Shown here piece by piece: positions 10,201-18,337 of a stretch of 64,000 nt of DNA. Positions within the stretch are counted from its first letter, which is position 1. Every line of letters begins with the position of its first letter. The stretch lies in IMG/VR virus record IMGVR_UViG_3300022700_000069, positions 1 to 64,000 of that record; one strand, 5' to 3'. The position numbers and the translations under genes were made by a program. The notes beneath the pieces are model-generated. The model saw nothing but the letters and a program-made list of their open reading frames with translations, made no database searches and was not told the origin of the DNA. Source of the DNA: a virus.

Positions 10201-12011
10201 TAAGGACTATTAATATTGGTAGAAACCAATGTACTATCAGCAGGTGTAAATGGTATCCATTTATAATTACCTTCTGCCGATCTTTCATCTTTTAATGTTG
10301 CTTGTTTATATATTCGATTATATTTAATAAATGAATCTATAAATTCTTGAACTAATGTTAATTCAGGAAATGGTTGATCTAGTCTTGCACTTATATCAAT
10401 TGGTGCTGTTCTTACTTCTTTAGTTTGGTTACATACTTTTTCTTGTTTAATTATCAGTGGAAATGAATATATCTTAGGATTATCATTATTATTTTTTTTA
10501 ATATCTTTATATGTACCATCATTAACTATTAATTTTTTAAAAGAATTTTTATTATGATGTTCTTCAGCATCTTTTGATGTATTTCTTAATTTATTAAAAA
10601 AAGTATCAACATCATTTAAAATTATTTCAAATATATTATATATTGTTGGCAACATACCAAGTCTGTTTTGAATCATATTATTAATTTTTTGATTCAAATC
10701 ATTCATGGTATTTCTTTTCCTTTCTTGTAATAATAACCTATTTTTAAAAATTTTAGTATAAAACCTAGTTATATCAATACCAATATATTTTACAAAATAA
10801 TCTGCATCACTAATAGCACCCGTTTCTGATAAAATTTCTTCAGCATCTTTGATATCACCAATAGAAATGTCACTATTTATCATTATTTTTTTTGTTGATG
10901 TTATTAAATTTTTTTTATAATTATTTAAATTTTTCTTAAGTGTATTATTTCTTTGGTTAATTGTATCAATATTATTATTATTTGTTTCAACAAAATAACC
11001 AATAAATAATTTTTTTTGTATATTATTTGGTATATCAACTGTTTGAAATGTTTCTAAAAATTCATTATATGTTACAAATGATTCAATTCTATTTATATTA
11101 CCTGTTGTTGGACTATCAGGTGCTTCATTTCTAGTAAATAAAATTGGTTCACCACTATTTTTTTTTAAGTTTTCTCTATTTTTATAATCATATAATATTT
11201 CAAAAACATCATTAAATGATTCTAATTTTTTTTGAGCATTTTCATATTTAATGCTATCAATATCGGATTTTAATTTATCGGGAATTTCAGAATATAAATT
11301 TTCTAATTTAAGAATTAAATCAAAAGTGTTTTTAGGTGGTTCATTTTTTTTAGATGATAATGTTGGTTCACTTGGGAACATAAGTGGTGCTTGTATTATA
11401 TATCTATATAATATGTCTGTTAATGGTGCATAAGTGATTGCAATAAATTGTGCTTTTATGTGATAATTACCTGTTTCTGCTTTAAATTCAGTATTATATT
11501 TTACTAAATGCATTTGATATGTAAGTCCTTTACCATAATAACCCTTAAATGATAAATAAAAAATTGGGGGTGGGAAATCAAATAATATTCTATATGGTGA
11601 ATCCTTTCTATTAAAAAATGCAAGTCCACGAATATCAATAAATTCAATATCAATTTGGGGTATATATGATGAATTTACAACAACATCAATACTTTTTATA
11701 CCAAAACCTTCATATGTTTTTTCAGTATCACTTTCTTGATCGTAATAATTTGTTGTAAATTTATTAAAATGTGCTGAATTATTTTGATCTTGATTTTGAC
11801 CAAGAAAACTAATTGTTTCACCTTCTTGTGATGCATCTTTGTTTATTTTAGTAATATCTGTATTAATATTTGTTGAAAGAACTGTTCTTTGCCTTTTATA
11901 TGCAGTTAAATCAACAGATATATACATATCTTGGTATTGGGGGATACCATTTGTTATATTATTATTTATGTTACTATTATTAGGATCAATAAGATTTACA
12001 TTACCTGCCAT
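7284..12011 (-). CDS. Giant baseplate hub-like structural protein
   Basis: A 1575-aa protein, the longest in the window. Residues about 90-200 are beta-rich (IKSIDVVVNSSYIPQIDIEF, then FKGYYGKGLTYQMHLVKYNTEF) and resemble the tube-like domains of gp27/late-control-D hub proteins. The C-terminal 120 residues (VTGFGNAMIQPTQYFQLEN, then ILTVEHNITPNKMTTKFSG) resemble the closing barrel of the same hub families, whose members are typically 350-450 aa. About 1100 residues of Asn/Ile/Lys-rich sequence lie between, so the protein would be a hub with a very large insertion. It is the first gene of the - strand unit, behind a CTATTTAT motif, and the wall hydrolase follows after 6 bases. The structural role is inferred from these two end regions and the context; no database search was possible. 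Confidence 0.55.
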   Translation of the reverse strand: MAGNVNLIDPNNSNINNNITNGIPQYQDMYISVDLTAYKRQRTVLSTNINTDITKINKDASQEGETISFLGQNQDQNNSAHFNKFTTNYYDQESDTEKTYEGFGIKSIDVVVNSSYIPQIDIEFIDIRGLAFFNRKDSPYRILFDFPPPIFYLSFKGYYGKGLTYQMHLVKYNTEFKAETGNYHIKAQFIAITYAPLTDILYRYIIQAPLMFPSEPTLSSKKNEPPKNTFDLILKLENLYSEIPDKLKSDIDSIKYENAQKKLESFNDVFEILYDYKNRENLKKNSGEPILFTRNEAPDSPTTGNINRIESFVTYNEFLETFQTVDIPNNIQKKLFIGYFVETNNNNIDTINQRNNTLKKNLNNYKKNLITSTKKIMINSDISIGDIKDAEEILSETGAISDADYFVKYIGIDITRFYTKIFKNRLLLQERKRNTMNDLNQKINNMIQNRLGMLPTIYNIFEIILNDVDTFFNKLRNTSKDAEEHHNKNSFKKLIVNDGTYKDIKKNNNDNPKIYSFPLIIKQEKVCNQTKEVRTAPIDISARLDQPFPELTLVQEFIDSFIKYNRIYKQATLKDERSAEGNYKWIPFTPADSTLVSTNINSPYYGTDSSTGGDIQQPINLLETNKLTQIFEIFLKRFYILSQNALAYSFYNNGNNIYETDNSSTIEYVKLYAKSEAINLVNSVTNEQYAKLLKEFSLQNNKSSKLNNQLNGFYTYINEYLTDLYSEDSEFYTISNGYDMYRDKEDELYRGFKIINSYDLSERISNDSNDDFDQFIEENETTFWDKLFRGQKETPEENFVFSKENVIFRKDRESEGNDVLKTKFIASPLIYQRNYLTDGANELLLYDLEEIKKEYIFGQYYNPLKIRDGSTSFKYYPLINKLIKYGNKYFKSINLEFTNKITNVDKNSTSILDAWTGVLSTNDNMIYDSIIKYENGNVKNPKLTALIYLSNFGYTLSTFNSYPYNLNVDFFSIPSIVELPYFVQLYMGALVGIEKGDEFYNEIYDFFTSGSGIFIESGGMLIFADIHDINKYLSNEDKDILKQRYETWFNDDFNSLASSVDSLYRRVNGDENSDGLIKEECLDDEEITIGATTTIYDLVGVFYNNITNDTANNIRKCKLEYYEDLLTNDAEFSDILDKLVKRVGFAIFNEITFRYIKNINNKTYTSLNKQNQESIKQKYNNIFFSTFFNEISKKINKRLEYLQEQVETFKKSTGDEDILTQTYYSFKNLNDKWLSGLNKSTNGYPFKNERSKGLISQFAFVDRAMNPIGDTIIDPKALIDAKNSPDTSVFSVLSQLLSLNGFEFFPLQNFLKFTENEWEKSFEINTSGVQKEYPVFVCMYIGGAASYPSNINLFSPFEDDGIVDLENPNTRDFLNSECEPDPDRDQQVDELTNNGEFLNEVRAFRVRYGEQNQNMFFDFGIDSKEYPETNESIQILSRLAGDNKEQAPVPKGQNLYNIYENRAYKATVTGFGNAMIQPTQYFQLENVPLFNGAYVILTVEHNITPNKMTTKFSGTKLLKYPMPRVKNPASIVGFDGGSTTKTNANAASIDEVLLGVGTADNPNQAKYNSMYTFKF

Positions 12012-12028
12012 TGTATATAAAATTTATA

Positions 12029-12036
12029 ATAAATAG
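12029..12036 (-). promoter_or_regulatory. Putative late promoter CTATTTAT (hub gene)
   Basis: On the - strand this reads CTATTTATTATA, 17 nt before the ATG at 12011. It is a one-base variant of the GTATTTAT motif at the normal distance. Confidence 0.45.
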
Positions 12037-12113
12037 TTAATACTAAAAAATATAAAATTAATATATTCTAATTGAATATACAAGACTATTTATATATAAA
12101 AATAATAAAAATA

Positions 12114-12121
12114 CTATTTAT
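12114..12121 (+). promoter_or_regulatory. Putative late promoter CTATTTAT (protease gene)
   Basis: CTATTTATAG, 17 nt before the ATG at 12139. Another copy of the variant lies at 12086-12093. Together with 12029-12036 it forms a divergent late promoter pair. Confidence 0.45.
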
Positions 12122-12138
12122 AGTAAATAATTATAATT

Positions 12139-12843
12139 ATGGCAAAAATCTTACAAGCAGGTGAATCTGGATTTGGTATTTTAATTGAACAAGATGCTGG
12201 ATATATTAGTCCAGATATGAATAAAAATATTATAGCTGAAAATTTTGAAGTTAAACCAAATGAACCTCTACTAATAAATTGTGTATTACAAAAATGGGGG
12301 GTTGAGAATAAAAATGGGAGAATTTATCCTCAAGAAGTATTAGTGCCCCAAGTAAATGAATATGAAAAACATGTGAATAATAATTCTGCTGGATCAGAGG
12401 CTGATCATCCTGATAGTAGTATTATTTCACTTCACAATTTATCACATATGATTACTAAAATGTGGTGGGGAAAAGGCAACCAAGAACACATATTATTTGG
12501 TCAATTAAAATTATTAGTAACAAGAGGTTATATAAAATATGGTATTTGTTCAGTAATTGGTGATAAAATACTGCTTTATTTAGAAAATGGATATAAATTA
12601 GGTATTTCATCACGTGGTGTTGGTAGCTTAGAAGAAGTTAACGGACAAAATATTGTACAATCTGATTTTGAATTAATAGGTTTTGATCTTGTTGCAACAC
12701 CAAGTACTCCCGGTGCATATTTATTTCCGGGTGTTAAAAATGTTGAACAAGCAATTGGTGAAAATTATATAAAAAAGGACGGTATTTATCTAAAAGAAGA
12801 GAGTAGTAAGATTATCAATACATTAGATAAATTTTTAATATAA
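12139..12843 (+). CDS. gp21: Prohead maturation protease, T4 gp21-like
   Basis: A 234-aa serine protease (T4 gp21 is 212 aa) that would cleave scaffold and capsid precursors inside the prohead. The gp21 landmarks are visible: the N-terminal NGRIYPQEVL, the catalytic His90 in SEADHPDSS, the catalytic Ser157/Ser158 in LGISSRGVGSL, and the following DFELIGFDLVATPSTPGA, which is highly characteristic of the family. Its position directly before scaffold and major capsid genes is the T4 21-22-23 order. It has its own variant late motif. Confidence 0.92.
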   Translation: MAKILQAGESGFGILIEQDAGYISPDMNKNIIAENFEVKPNEPLLINCVLQKWGVENKNGRIYPQEVLVPQVNEYEKHVNNNSAGSEADHPDSSIISLHNLSHMITKMWWGKGNQEHILFGQLKLLVTRGYIKYGICSVIGDKILLYLENGYKLGISSRGVGSLEEVNGQNIVQSDFELIGFDLVATPSTPGAYLFPGVKNVEQAIGENYIKKDGIYLKEESSKIINTLDKFLI

Positions 12844-12932
12844 AAAAACCTAAAATTTAATAAAAAATAATATAAAAATCAAGAAAATCATAATAGATTT
12901 TAATTAAAATGTTACTTTTTCTTAATAATAAT

Positions 12933-12940
12933 GTATTTAT
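12933..12940 (+). promoter_or_regulatory. Putative late promoter GTATTTAT (scaffold-capsid)
   Basis: GTATTTATAATAAAG, 23 nt before the scaffold ATG. It probably also drives the capsid gene, which has no separate motif. Confidence 0.58.
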
Positions 12941-12963
12941 AATAAAGTTAAATTATTTAAACT

Positions 12964-14640
12964 ATGGCAAAAGAGGAAAAAAAATCGATAATTGAAAATG
13001 CTTTAGCCGATTATAAACAAATTCAAGAAGCTGCAGAAAATAATGCTGCTAAAAAATTAGCTAAAGAATTTCCTGAAAAATTTAATGATTTATTAAAAGA
13101 AGAAATAAATAATAAAAATAATAATAATTCAGAAAAAGAGCCATATAAAAAGGTAGAAAATAAAGAATCTAATAATTTAGATGAATCTGAAGATAAAAAC
13201 ACAGAATCAAAAATGAAAAAAGAAAAGAAAAAAGAAACCAAAAAGGTTACTAATGAAGAGCGTGAAAAAAGTTTTATGGCTGATGTTGAAAAAGATACAC
13301 CTAACATGGAAAAAGAAAAAAATGGTGATGGTGTAGCATTTAAAGAAAAAACATCTGGTGATACTGTTGCAAATAAAACTAACGCAAAAAAAGCAGTAAA
13401 AAAAGATAATGAAAATATCAATGAAGAATTTGATATTACTGATCTTGATACTGATAATACTGAAAATGCAATTGATAATGCTGATTCAAATGATGAAATT
13501 GTAACAATGGAAGAAATTGAAAATGAAATTTCTGAAATGGAACAATTAAAAGACAATCTTGAAGATAATGATAATCCAATTGCATCAATGAAAGATAAAC
13601 TTCAAGAAATGTTGAATAGTATTGAACAGATGGAAGAACAAAAACAACAAGGTGGTAAACAAAACTACAAAGGTAGAGAAAATGGTGGTCCAACTGGTAA
13701 AATGATTGATGAATCTAATATGGAGATGTTAAAAAAACAATTAATTGATTTTTATAATCAAGTTAAAAGTGGTGCTGAAGTTCCCAAGAATACTATAATT
13801 AGTCCAGAATTGGTACATAATTCAGAATCATTAAATGATTTTTTAGCAAAATTAGGTGTTTCTCCATCAGAAGAAGATGAAATGTCTGAACAAAAACAAC
13901 AAGGTGGAAAACAAAACTACAAGGGTAGAGAAAATGGTGGTCCAACCACAAAAATGATTGATGAAGAAGAACCTATCACTGATGATGACATTGAAAATGT
14001 ATTAAATGATGATAGTGAAGTTGATGAAGCTATGGGTATTGCACATAGTTCAAGTAAACATGTTGCTGGTGATCATTTACCCGGTGAAGATTCTGCTAAA
14101 CATCGTCATAAAAGATATGGTAGTTTTAATAATCCAACTAATGAATCTGTTAATAAAAAATATTCATCATTACTTAAAGAAAATAAGCAGTTATCTAAGA
14201 AGATTAATGAATCTAAAAAATATAAAGAAACTGTAGATAAGTTACTTGAAAATTATAAAACTGCACTTGAAAAATATCGAACTCAATTAAAAGAAATGGC
14301 TGTGTTTAATACTAATTTAGCACATGTTAACAATATTTTAGTCAATGAATCACTTGCTTTAACTCAAGAAGATAAAATTAATGTTATTAACGATTTTAAA
14401 AAAGTTAATACAATTGGTGAATCTAAAAAGAAATATGATAAAATTCTTTCTGAAATGAAAAAAGAAAAGAAAACAATTTCTGAAAATATTGAAGATAAAG
14501 TAAGTAAAACTGTTGGTAAATCTTCAAAAGAAAAACTTGTTGAAGAAAAAACAGCATATGAAAATGATGAACATATTGGCAAAATGAAAAAAATGATTGA
14601 GCAACTCGAAAAAAATGATAAGAAAAAAATAATAAAATAA
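12964..14640 (+). CDS. gp22: Prohead scaffold/core protein, T4 gp22-like
   Basis: A 558-aa highly charged protein (Lys/Glu/Asn-rich) with long predicted coiled-coil stretches at about residues 1-110, 165-235 and 390-555. It lies between the prohead protease and the major capsid protein, exactly the gene 22 position; T4 gp22 is 269 aa, so this one is about twice as long. The middle contains two copies of a 26-residue sequence (EQKQQGGKQNYKGRENGGPT, then GKMIDE or TKMIDE) at residues 225-250 and 309-334, and a basic patch SSKHVAGDHLPGEDSAKHRHKR. Scaffolds evolve fast, so the call rests on composition and position more than on motifs. The capsid gene follows after 17 bases in the same transcription unit. 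Confidence 0.75.
   Translation: MAKEEKKSIIENALADYKQIQEAAENNAAKKLAKEFPEKFNDLLKEEINNKNNNNSEKEPYKKVENKESNNLDESEDKNTESKMKKEKKKETKKVTNEEREKSFMADVEKDTPNMEKEKNGDGVAFKEKTSGDTVANKTNAKKAVKKDNENINEEFDITDLDTDNTENAIDNADSNDEIVTMEEIENEISEMEQLKDNLEDNDNPIASMKDKLQEMLNSIEQMEEQKQQGGKQNYKGRENGGPTGKMIDESNMEMLKKQLIDFYNQVKSGAEVPKNTIISPELVHNSESLNDFLAKLGVSPSEEDEMSEQKQQGGKQNYKGRENGGPTTKMIDEEEPITDDDIENVLNDDSEVDEAMGIAHSSSKHVAGDHLPGEDSAKHRHKRYGSFNNPTNESVNKKYSSLLKENKQLSKKINESKKYKETVDKLLENYKTALEKYRTQLKEMAVFNTNLAHVNNILVNESLALTQEDKINVINDFKKVNTIGESKKKYDKILSEMKKEKKTISENIEDKVSKTVGKSSKEKLVEEKTAYENDEHIGKMKKMIEQLEKNDKKKIIK
13636..13713 (+). repeat. 26-codon direct repeat in scaffold gene, copy 1
   Basis: Encodes EQKQQGGKQNYKGRENGGPT plus GKMIDE. 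Nearly identical at the DNA level to 13888-13965. Confidence 0.9.
13888..13965 (+). repeat. 26-codon direct repeat in scaffold gene, copy 2
   Basis: Encodes EQKQQGGKQNYKGRENGGPT plus TKMIDE, 252 bases downstream of copy 1. The amino-acid difference (Gly to Thr) and a few silent changes show some divergence. Confidence 0.9.
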
Positions 14641-14657
14641 AAAAAAAAACAAATAAA

Positions 14658-16322
14658 ATGGGATTTTTAACAGAAAGTGCTGAAGTTGGTAATATTGGTT
14701 TAAAACAACTTCGTGAACAAAGAGAAATTACTTCAAATCGTTGGGAAAAAATCGGTTTATTAGAAGGTCTTGACGGAAACGTTAAAGAAAACGTAGCACA
14801 ATTGATGGAAAATCAGCTTTCATATATGATTAATGAAGCGACTGATTCTGCATCAAGTGGTCAATTCGAAACCGTTGCATTCCCTGTGATTCGAAGAGTA
14901 TTTGCTAAATTATTAGCAAACGATATTGTGTCTGTACAGGCATTGAACCTACCTATAGGTAAATTATATTACATTAATCCAAAAGCTAGTGAAAGAGTTG
15001 ATACTACTGTTGGAGAACATACTTCTCCTGACGGTGCTTATTCAAACTCTGCAACAAAAGCACCATCTGCTAGAACGCAATTTGAAGATCGTTCATTATA
15101 TGATGCATTTTATGCTTCAGAATATGATCAAGAAGGAACTTCATTATTTGATCGTTCAAGAGGTTCTGTTGAAGTTGTAACTGGTGTTACTAATCAACCA
15201 GTATCATATTCTAGTGGTGATAAACAATTGAGAATTCAAATTACTGGATTTTCAATAACTAATGAAGGTCAATTAATCGGTCCTGCTGGTGTTCCAATGG
15301 ATACTGAAACATTCCTTTCATCATTAAATATCACTTCAAATGTTAATTTTGACGCACCTAGTGATTATAATAGTGAATCTAAAGCTGCTGGTTCTGCTCT
15401 TCCATTTAATGTAAGAGTACAAAAATATGGTCAAGCAATTGTTGATAAAGACGGTGTTCTTGAACTATATGTTGATCTTACTTATGCTGGACAAGATGGT
15501 TATCAACCATTATCTGCAGCATCAACACCTGATTTTAATTACTCATATAGAGTATATAGCGATCTTGAGGAAGATTCAAGAATGGCTGAAGTTACTTTCC
15601 AATTAGATGAAGTAACAGTTTCAGTTGAGACACGTAAAATGAGAGCACAATGGACTCCTGAATTAGCACAAGATGTTAGTGCATTCCACAACATTGATGC
15701 TGAAGCAGAATTAACTGCTCTTCTTTCAGAACAAATGGCTGCTGAAATTGATCGTGAAATTCTTCGTGATCTTCGTAGAGGTGCTGCATGGACTGTTCGT
15801 TGGGATTATAATGGTCTTCGTAAACAAAGCAACGCTTATTATGGTACACAAAAAGACTGGAATCAAACATTAATTACTAAGATTAATCAGATTTCTGCTC
15901 AAATCCATAAATCTACTCTTCGTGGTGGTGCTTCATGGGTAGTTGTATCTCCTGAAGTAAGTGCTGTATTTGATGATCTTGAATATTTCCACGTATCAAC
16001 TGCTGCTCCAGAACAAGATAAATATAATATGGGTATTGAAAAAATTGGTTCACTTTCAGGTCGTTATCAAGTATATCGTGACCCATATGCACCTGCAAAT
16101 ACTGTATTAATAGGTCATAAGGGAACTAGTATCTTAGAAACCGGTTATATATATGCGCCCTACGTGCCCATGCAATTAACTCCAGTAATGTATAATCCAT
16201 TTGATTTCACACCGATTCGTGGTATCATGACTCGTTATGCTAAGAAAATGGTATTGAATCGTTACTATGGTAGAATTTACTGTGATGGTTTACAAACATT
16301 TGGAATTGGAGAATTAAGATAA
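14658..16322 (+). CDS. gp23: Major capsid protein, T4 gp23-like
   Basis: A 554-aa HK97-fold capsid subunit (T4 gp23 is 521 aa). Family landmarks are the N-terminal region to be removed by gp21, QFETVAFPVIRRVFAKLLAND, LPIGKLYYINPKAS, the E-loop/P-domain region VSVETRKMRAQWTPELAQD, then HNIDAEAELTALLSEQMAAEIDREILRDL, and the C-terminal PFDFTPIRGIMTRYAKKMV. Third codon positions hold visibly more C and G (aac, ttc, gac, cgt) than neighbouring genes, consistent with selection for very high expression. It lacks its own late motif and follows the scaffold gene by 17 bases. A strong hairpin terminator follows the stop. Confidence 0.96.
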   Translation: MGFLTESAEVGNIGLKQLREQREITSNRWEKIGLLEGLDGNVKENVAQLMENQLSYMINEATDSASSGQFETVAFPVIRRVFAKLLANDIVSVQALNLPIGKLYYINPKASERVDTTVGEHTSPDGAYSNSATKAPSARTQFEDRSLYDAFYASEYDQEGTSLFDRSRGSVEVVTGVTNQPVSYSSGDKQLRIQITGFSITNEGQLIGPAGVPMDTETFLSSLNITSNVNFDAPSDYNSESKAAGSALPFNVRVQKYGQAIVDKDGVLELYVDLTYAGQDGYQPLSAASTPDFNYSYRVYSDLEEDSRMAEVTFQLDEVTVSVETRKMRAQWTPELAQDVSAFHNIDAEAELTALLSEQMAAEIDREILRDLRRGAAWTVRWDYNGLRKQSNAYYGTQKDWNQTLITKINQISAQIHKSTLRGGASWVVVSPEVSAVFDDLEYFHVSTAAPEQDKYNMGIEKIGSLSGRYQVYRDPYAPANTVLIGHKGTSILETGYIYAPYVPMQLTPVMYNPFDFTPIRGIMTRYAKKMVLNRYYGRIYCDGLQTFGIGELR

Positions 16323-16341
16323 TATTTTTCAAAAATTATTT

Positions 16342-16373
16342 AAAAAGAGTTGGAATTATCCAACTCTTTTTTT
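16342..16373 (+). terminator. Rho-independent terminator after major capsid gene
   Basis: Stem AAAAAGAGTTGG / CCAACTCTTTTT with loop AATTAT and a T-rich 3' side. It ends the scaffold-capsid unit and partly overlaps the host-type promoter at 16350-16380. Confidence 0.85.
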
Positions 16374-16380
16374 ATATTTG
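16350..16380 (+). promoter_or_regulatory. Putative host-type promoter TTG-N20-TATATTTG
   Basis: TTG at 16350-16352, 20 nt spacer, TATATTTG at 16373-16380. This fits the Bacteroidota -33/-7 pattern and would give a short leader for the gene at 16409. Part of the terminator stem forms the spacer. Confidence 0.5.
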
Positions 16381-16408
16381 TTGTGCATATTAAAATATAA
16401 CCCATAAC

Positions 16409-16771
16409 ATGAAAAAATTAATTAATGATATTTTAAATTCTTTAGATAATTCGTTATTAAAAAAGGAATTTATTAGTAATAGTTCACAAAATTCATATAG
16501 CAATCACTGTTATATTGCTACTGAAGCATTATATCATTTATTAGATGAAAACACTAGAAAATTATATACACCATCAATATTAAAAGTTAATAATATTACA
16601 CATTGGTTTTTAAAAAATAAAAAAGATGGTAGTATCATTGATATAACAAAAGAACAATTTAACTTTGATTTAGATTATAGTAAATCTCAAAATAAATTCT
16701 TTTTAACACCATATCCATCGAAAAGAGCATTAATTTTAATTAATAGAGTATATGAAAAAAATTGTTGTTAA
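16409..16771 (+). CDS. Conserved phage protein with Cys-His-Asp arrangement
   Basis: A 120-aa protein resembling a family of small phage proteins with an N-terminal NHCYIATEALYHLL motif, a middle ITHWFLKN and then DGSIIDITKEQF. The order Cys, His, Asp with small or hydrophobic neighbours resembles the catalytic layout of papain/transglutaminase-fold enzymes, but the catalytic idea is an inference. It is probably expressed early from the host-type promoter at 16350-16380. Its 3' end overlaps the following endonuclease reading frame by 20 bases. Confidence 0.65.
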   Translation: MKKLINDILNSLDNSLLKKEFISNSSQNSYSNHCYIATEALYHLLDENTRKLYTPSILKVNNITHWFLKNKKDGSIIDITKEQFNFDLDYSKSQNKFFLTPYPSKRALILINRVYEKNCC

Positions 16772-18254
16772 TAAAACACTAATACTTTTTTTAAATATCA
16801 ATGATATGATATCATTGGATAAAGGTAATTTAAAAAAAATAAAAGATGAATATTTAAAAATATACGATAATTGTATTATATATAATTATTATAACATATT
16901 AAATCATAAGCAATTAATTAAAGATAAAATAAACAAATTAAAATTTAAAAATCAAAAAAGAATAAATGCAAGAGATTGTATTATAAAAATAATTGAATCA
17001 AAAGAAAAAAATTCGTTCTTAAATGTAAATCACATACAAGGAACTGATAAATCTCAAATTTACTATGGTGCATATCATAACAATGAATTAGTTTCAGTCA
17101 TGACATTTGATAACACTAAAGGTATTAACGGAGGAATGAAGAAGAACGAATATGAATTATCAAGATTTTCAATAAAAATTGGACTTATTATTGTTGGAAT
17201 ATTCAATAAAATACTAAAAAAATTCATAACTAATTATAAACCTAATAGAATAACATCATTTGCAGATTTAAATGTTGTTAATAAATATAATAACATTTAT
17301 TTAAATAATAATTTTAAAGTATCTAAAAATTTATCACTAGATTTTAAATATTTTTTTATTAATGGTGATAATTTATATCATAAATTAACCTATGGTAATA
17401 AGTTTAGAAAAAATCCTAAAATTAATGAAGATAAAAAAAATGAAATTATTGAAAATCTACATAAGTTTTGGGATTGTGGTAAAATTAAATATGAACTTCT
17501 TTTAAATAAAAACGGTACACCTATTTATGGTTTTATTTACATGATAAAAAATAAGATAAATAGTAAAATTTATATTGGACAAACATATAGAAACATTAAT
17601 AAAAGAATATATGAATATAAAGCTGCATGTAAATACAACAAATTCAATAATAAATATTTAGGCAATGCATTCAACAAATATGGGTGGGATAATTTTGAAT
17701 TTTCAATAATTGATACCGCAACATCAATCAATGGATTAAATGATAAAGAAATTTATTACATAAAAAAATATAATTCACACAATAAAAAATATGGTTATAA
17801 TTTACATTTAGGTGGTAGAAATGCAATTCCAAATAGTGAAACACTAAACAAAATGTCAAAAGCACATTTAGGTAAAAAGCAAACTCAAGAATGGGTTAAT
17901 AAAAGAATTGCAAAAGCTGGAACCGAAGATGCAAAAAAATATGGGAAGAAAAAAACTAAAGATGAGAGAGAAGAATTGAGTAAAAAGTCACCTAAATATT
18001 GGTCAGGTAAAAAAAGAAGTGATGAGACTAAAGAAAAAATAAGCAAAACAAAAAAAGAAAAAGGATTATCAGAACAACAAAAAAAGGCAATTTGTAAGAA
18101 AGTTTATAAAAAAAACATTACAACAAATAAAATTGAGGTTTTCAATTCAACTAAACATGCATCAACTAACGAAAATGTTAATCAATCCACAGTTTCAAGA
18201 TGGTGTAAAAATAATAAGATCGTTAATAATTTTCAATGGTTCTATAATAAATAA
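16752..18254 (+). CDS. GIY-YIG homing endonuclease with N-terminal GNAT/Mom-like module
   Basis: A 500-aa chimeric protein. Residues about 65-250 (ARDCIIKIIESKEKNSFLNV, NHIQG, NNELVSVMTFDN, YELSRFSI, ITSFADLNV) match the C-terminal module found in the Vsr-type endonucleases of this window. Residues about 258-350 are a GIY-YIG nuclease domain (YGFIYMIKNKINSKIYIGQT, then KYLGNAFNKYGWDNFEF and NDKEIYYIKKYNS). The C-terminus has NUMOD3-like segments (SETLNKMSKAHLGKKQT; SDETKEKISKTKKEKG) and a NUMOD1/helix-turn-helix-like end that probably bind DNA. ATG 16752 overlaps the preceding gene; M19 at 16806 is an alternative start. Inserted directly after the capsid unit, it looks like a free-standing mobile gene. 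Confidence 0.85.
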   Translation: MKKIVVNKTLILFLNINDMISLDKGNLKKIKDEYLKIYDNCIIYNYYNILNHKQLIKDKINKLKFKNQKRINARDCIIKIIESKEKNSFLNVNHIQGTDKSQIYYGAYHNNELVSVMTFDNTKGINGGMKKNEYELSRFSIKIGLIIVGIFNKILKKFITNYKPNRITSFADLNVVNKYNNIYLNNNFKVSKNLSLDFKYFFINGDNLYHKLTYGNKFRKNPKINEDKKNEIIENLHKFWDCGKIKYELLLNKNGTPIYGFIYMIKNKINSKIYIGQTYRNINKRIYEYKAACKYNKFNNKYLGNAFNKYGWDNFEFSIIDTATSINGLNDKEIYYIKKYNSHNKKYGYNLHLGGRNAIPNSETLNKMSKAHLGKKQTQEWVNKRIAKAGTEDAKKYGKKKTKDEREELSKKSPKYWSGKKRSDETKEKISKTKKEKGLSEQQKKAICKKVYKKNITTNKIEVFNSTKHASTNENVNQSTVSRWCKNNKIVNNFQWFYNK

Positions 18255-18310
18255 TAATAAAAAATTTTCAATATTTTTAAAATAATTTCCATTCTTATTA
18301 TCTAAAATAA

Positions 18311-18318
18311 GTATTTAT
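18311..18318 (+). promoter_or_regulatory. Putative late promoter GTATTTAT
   Basis: GTATTTATTA, 19 nt before the ATG at 18338. Confidence 0.55.
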
Positions 18319-18337
18319 TAATGTAATTTAATATACC

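Noticed and set aside
13023-13556. 177-aa Ser/Phe-rich - strand frame opposite the scaffold gene
   Set aside because: Its composition is the mirror of Lys/Glu-rich scaffold codons; no start context or motif.
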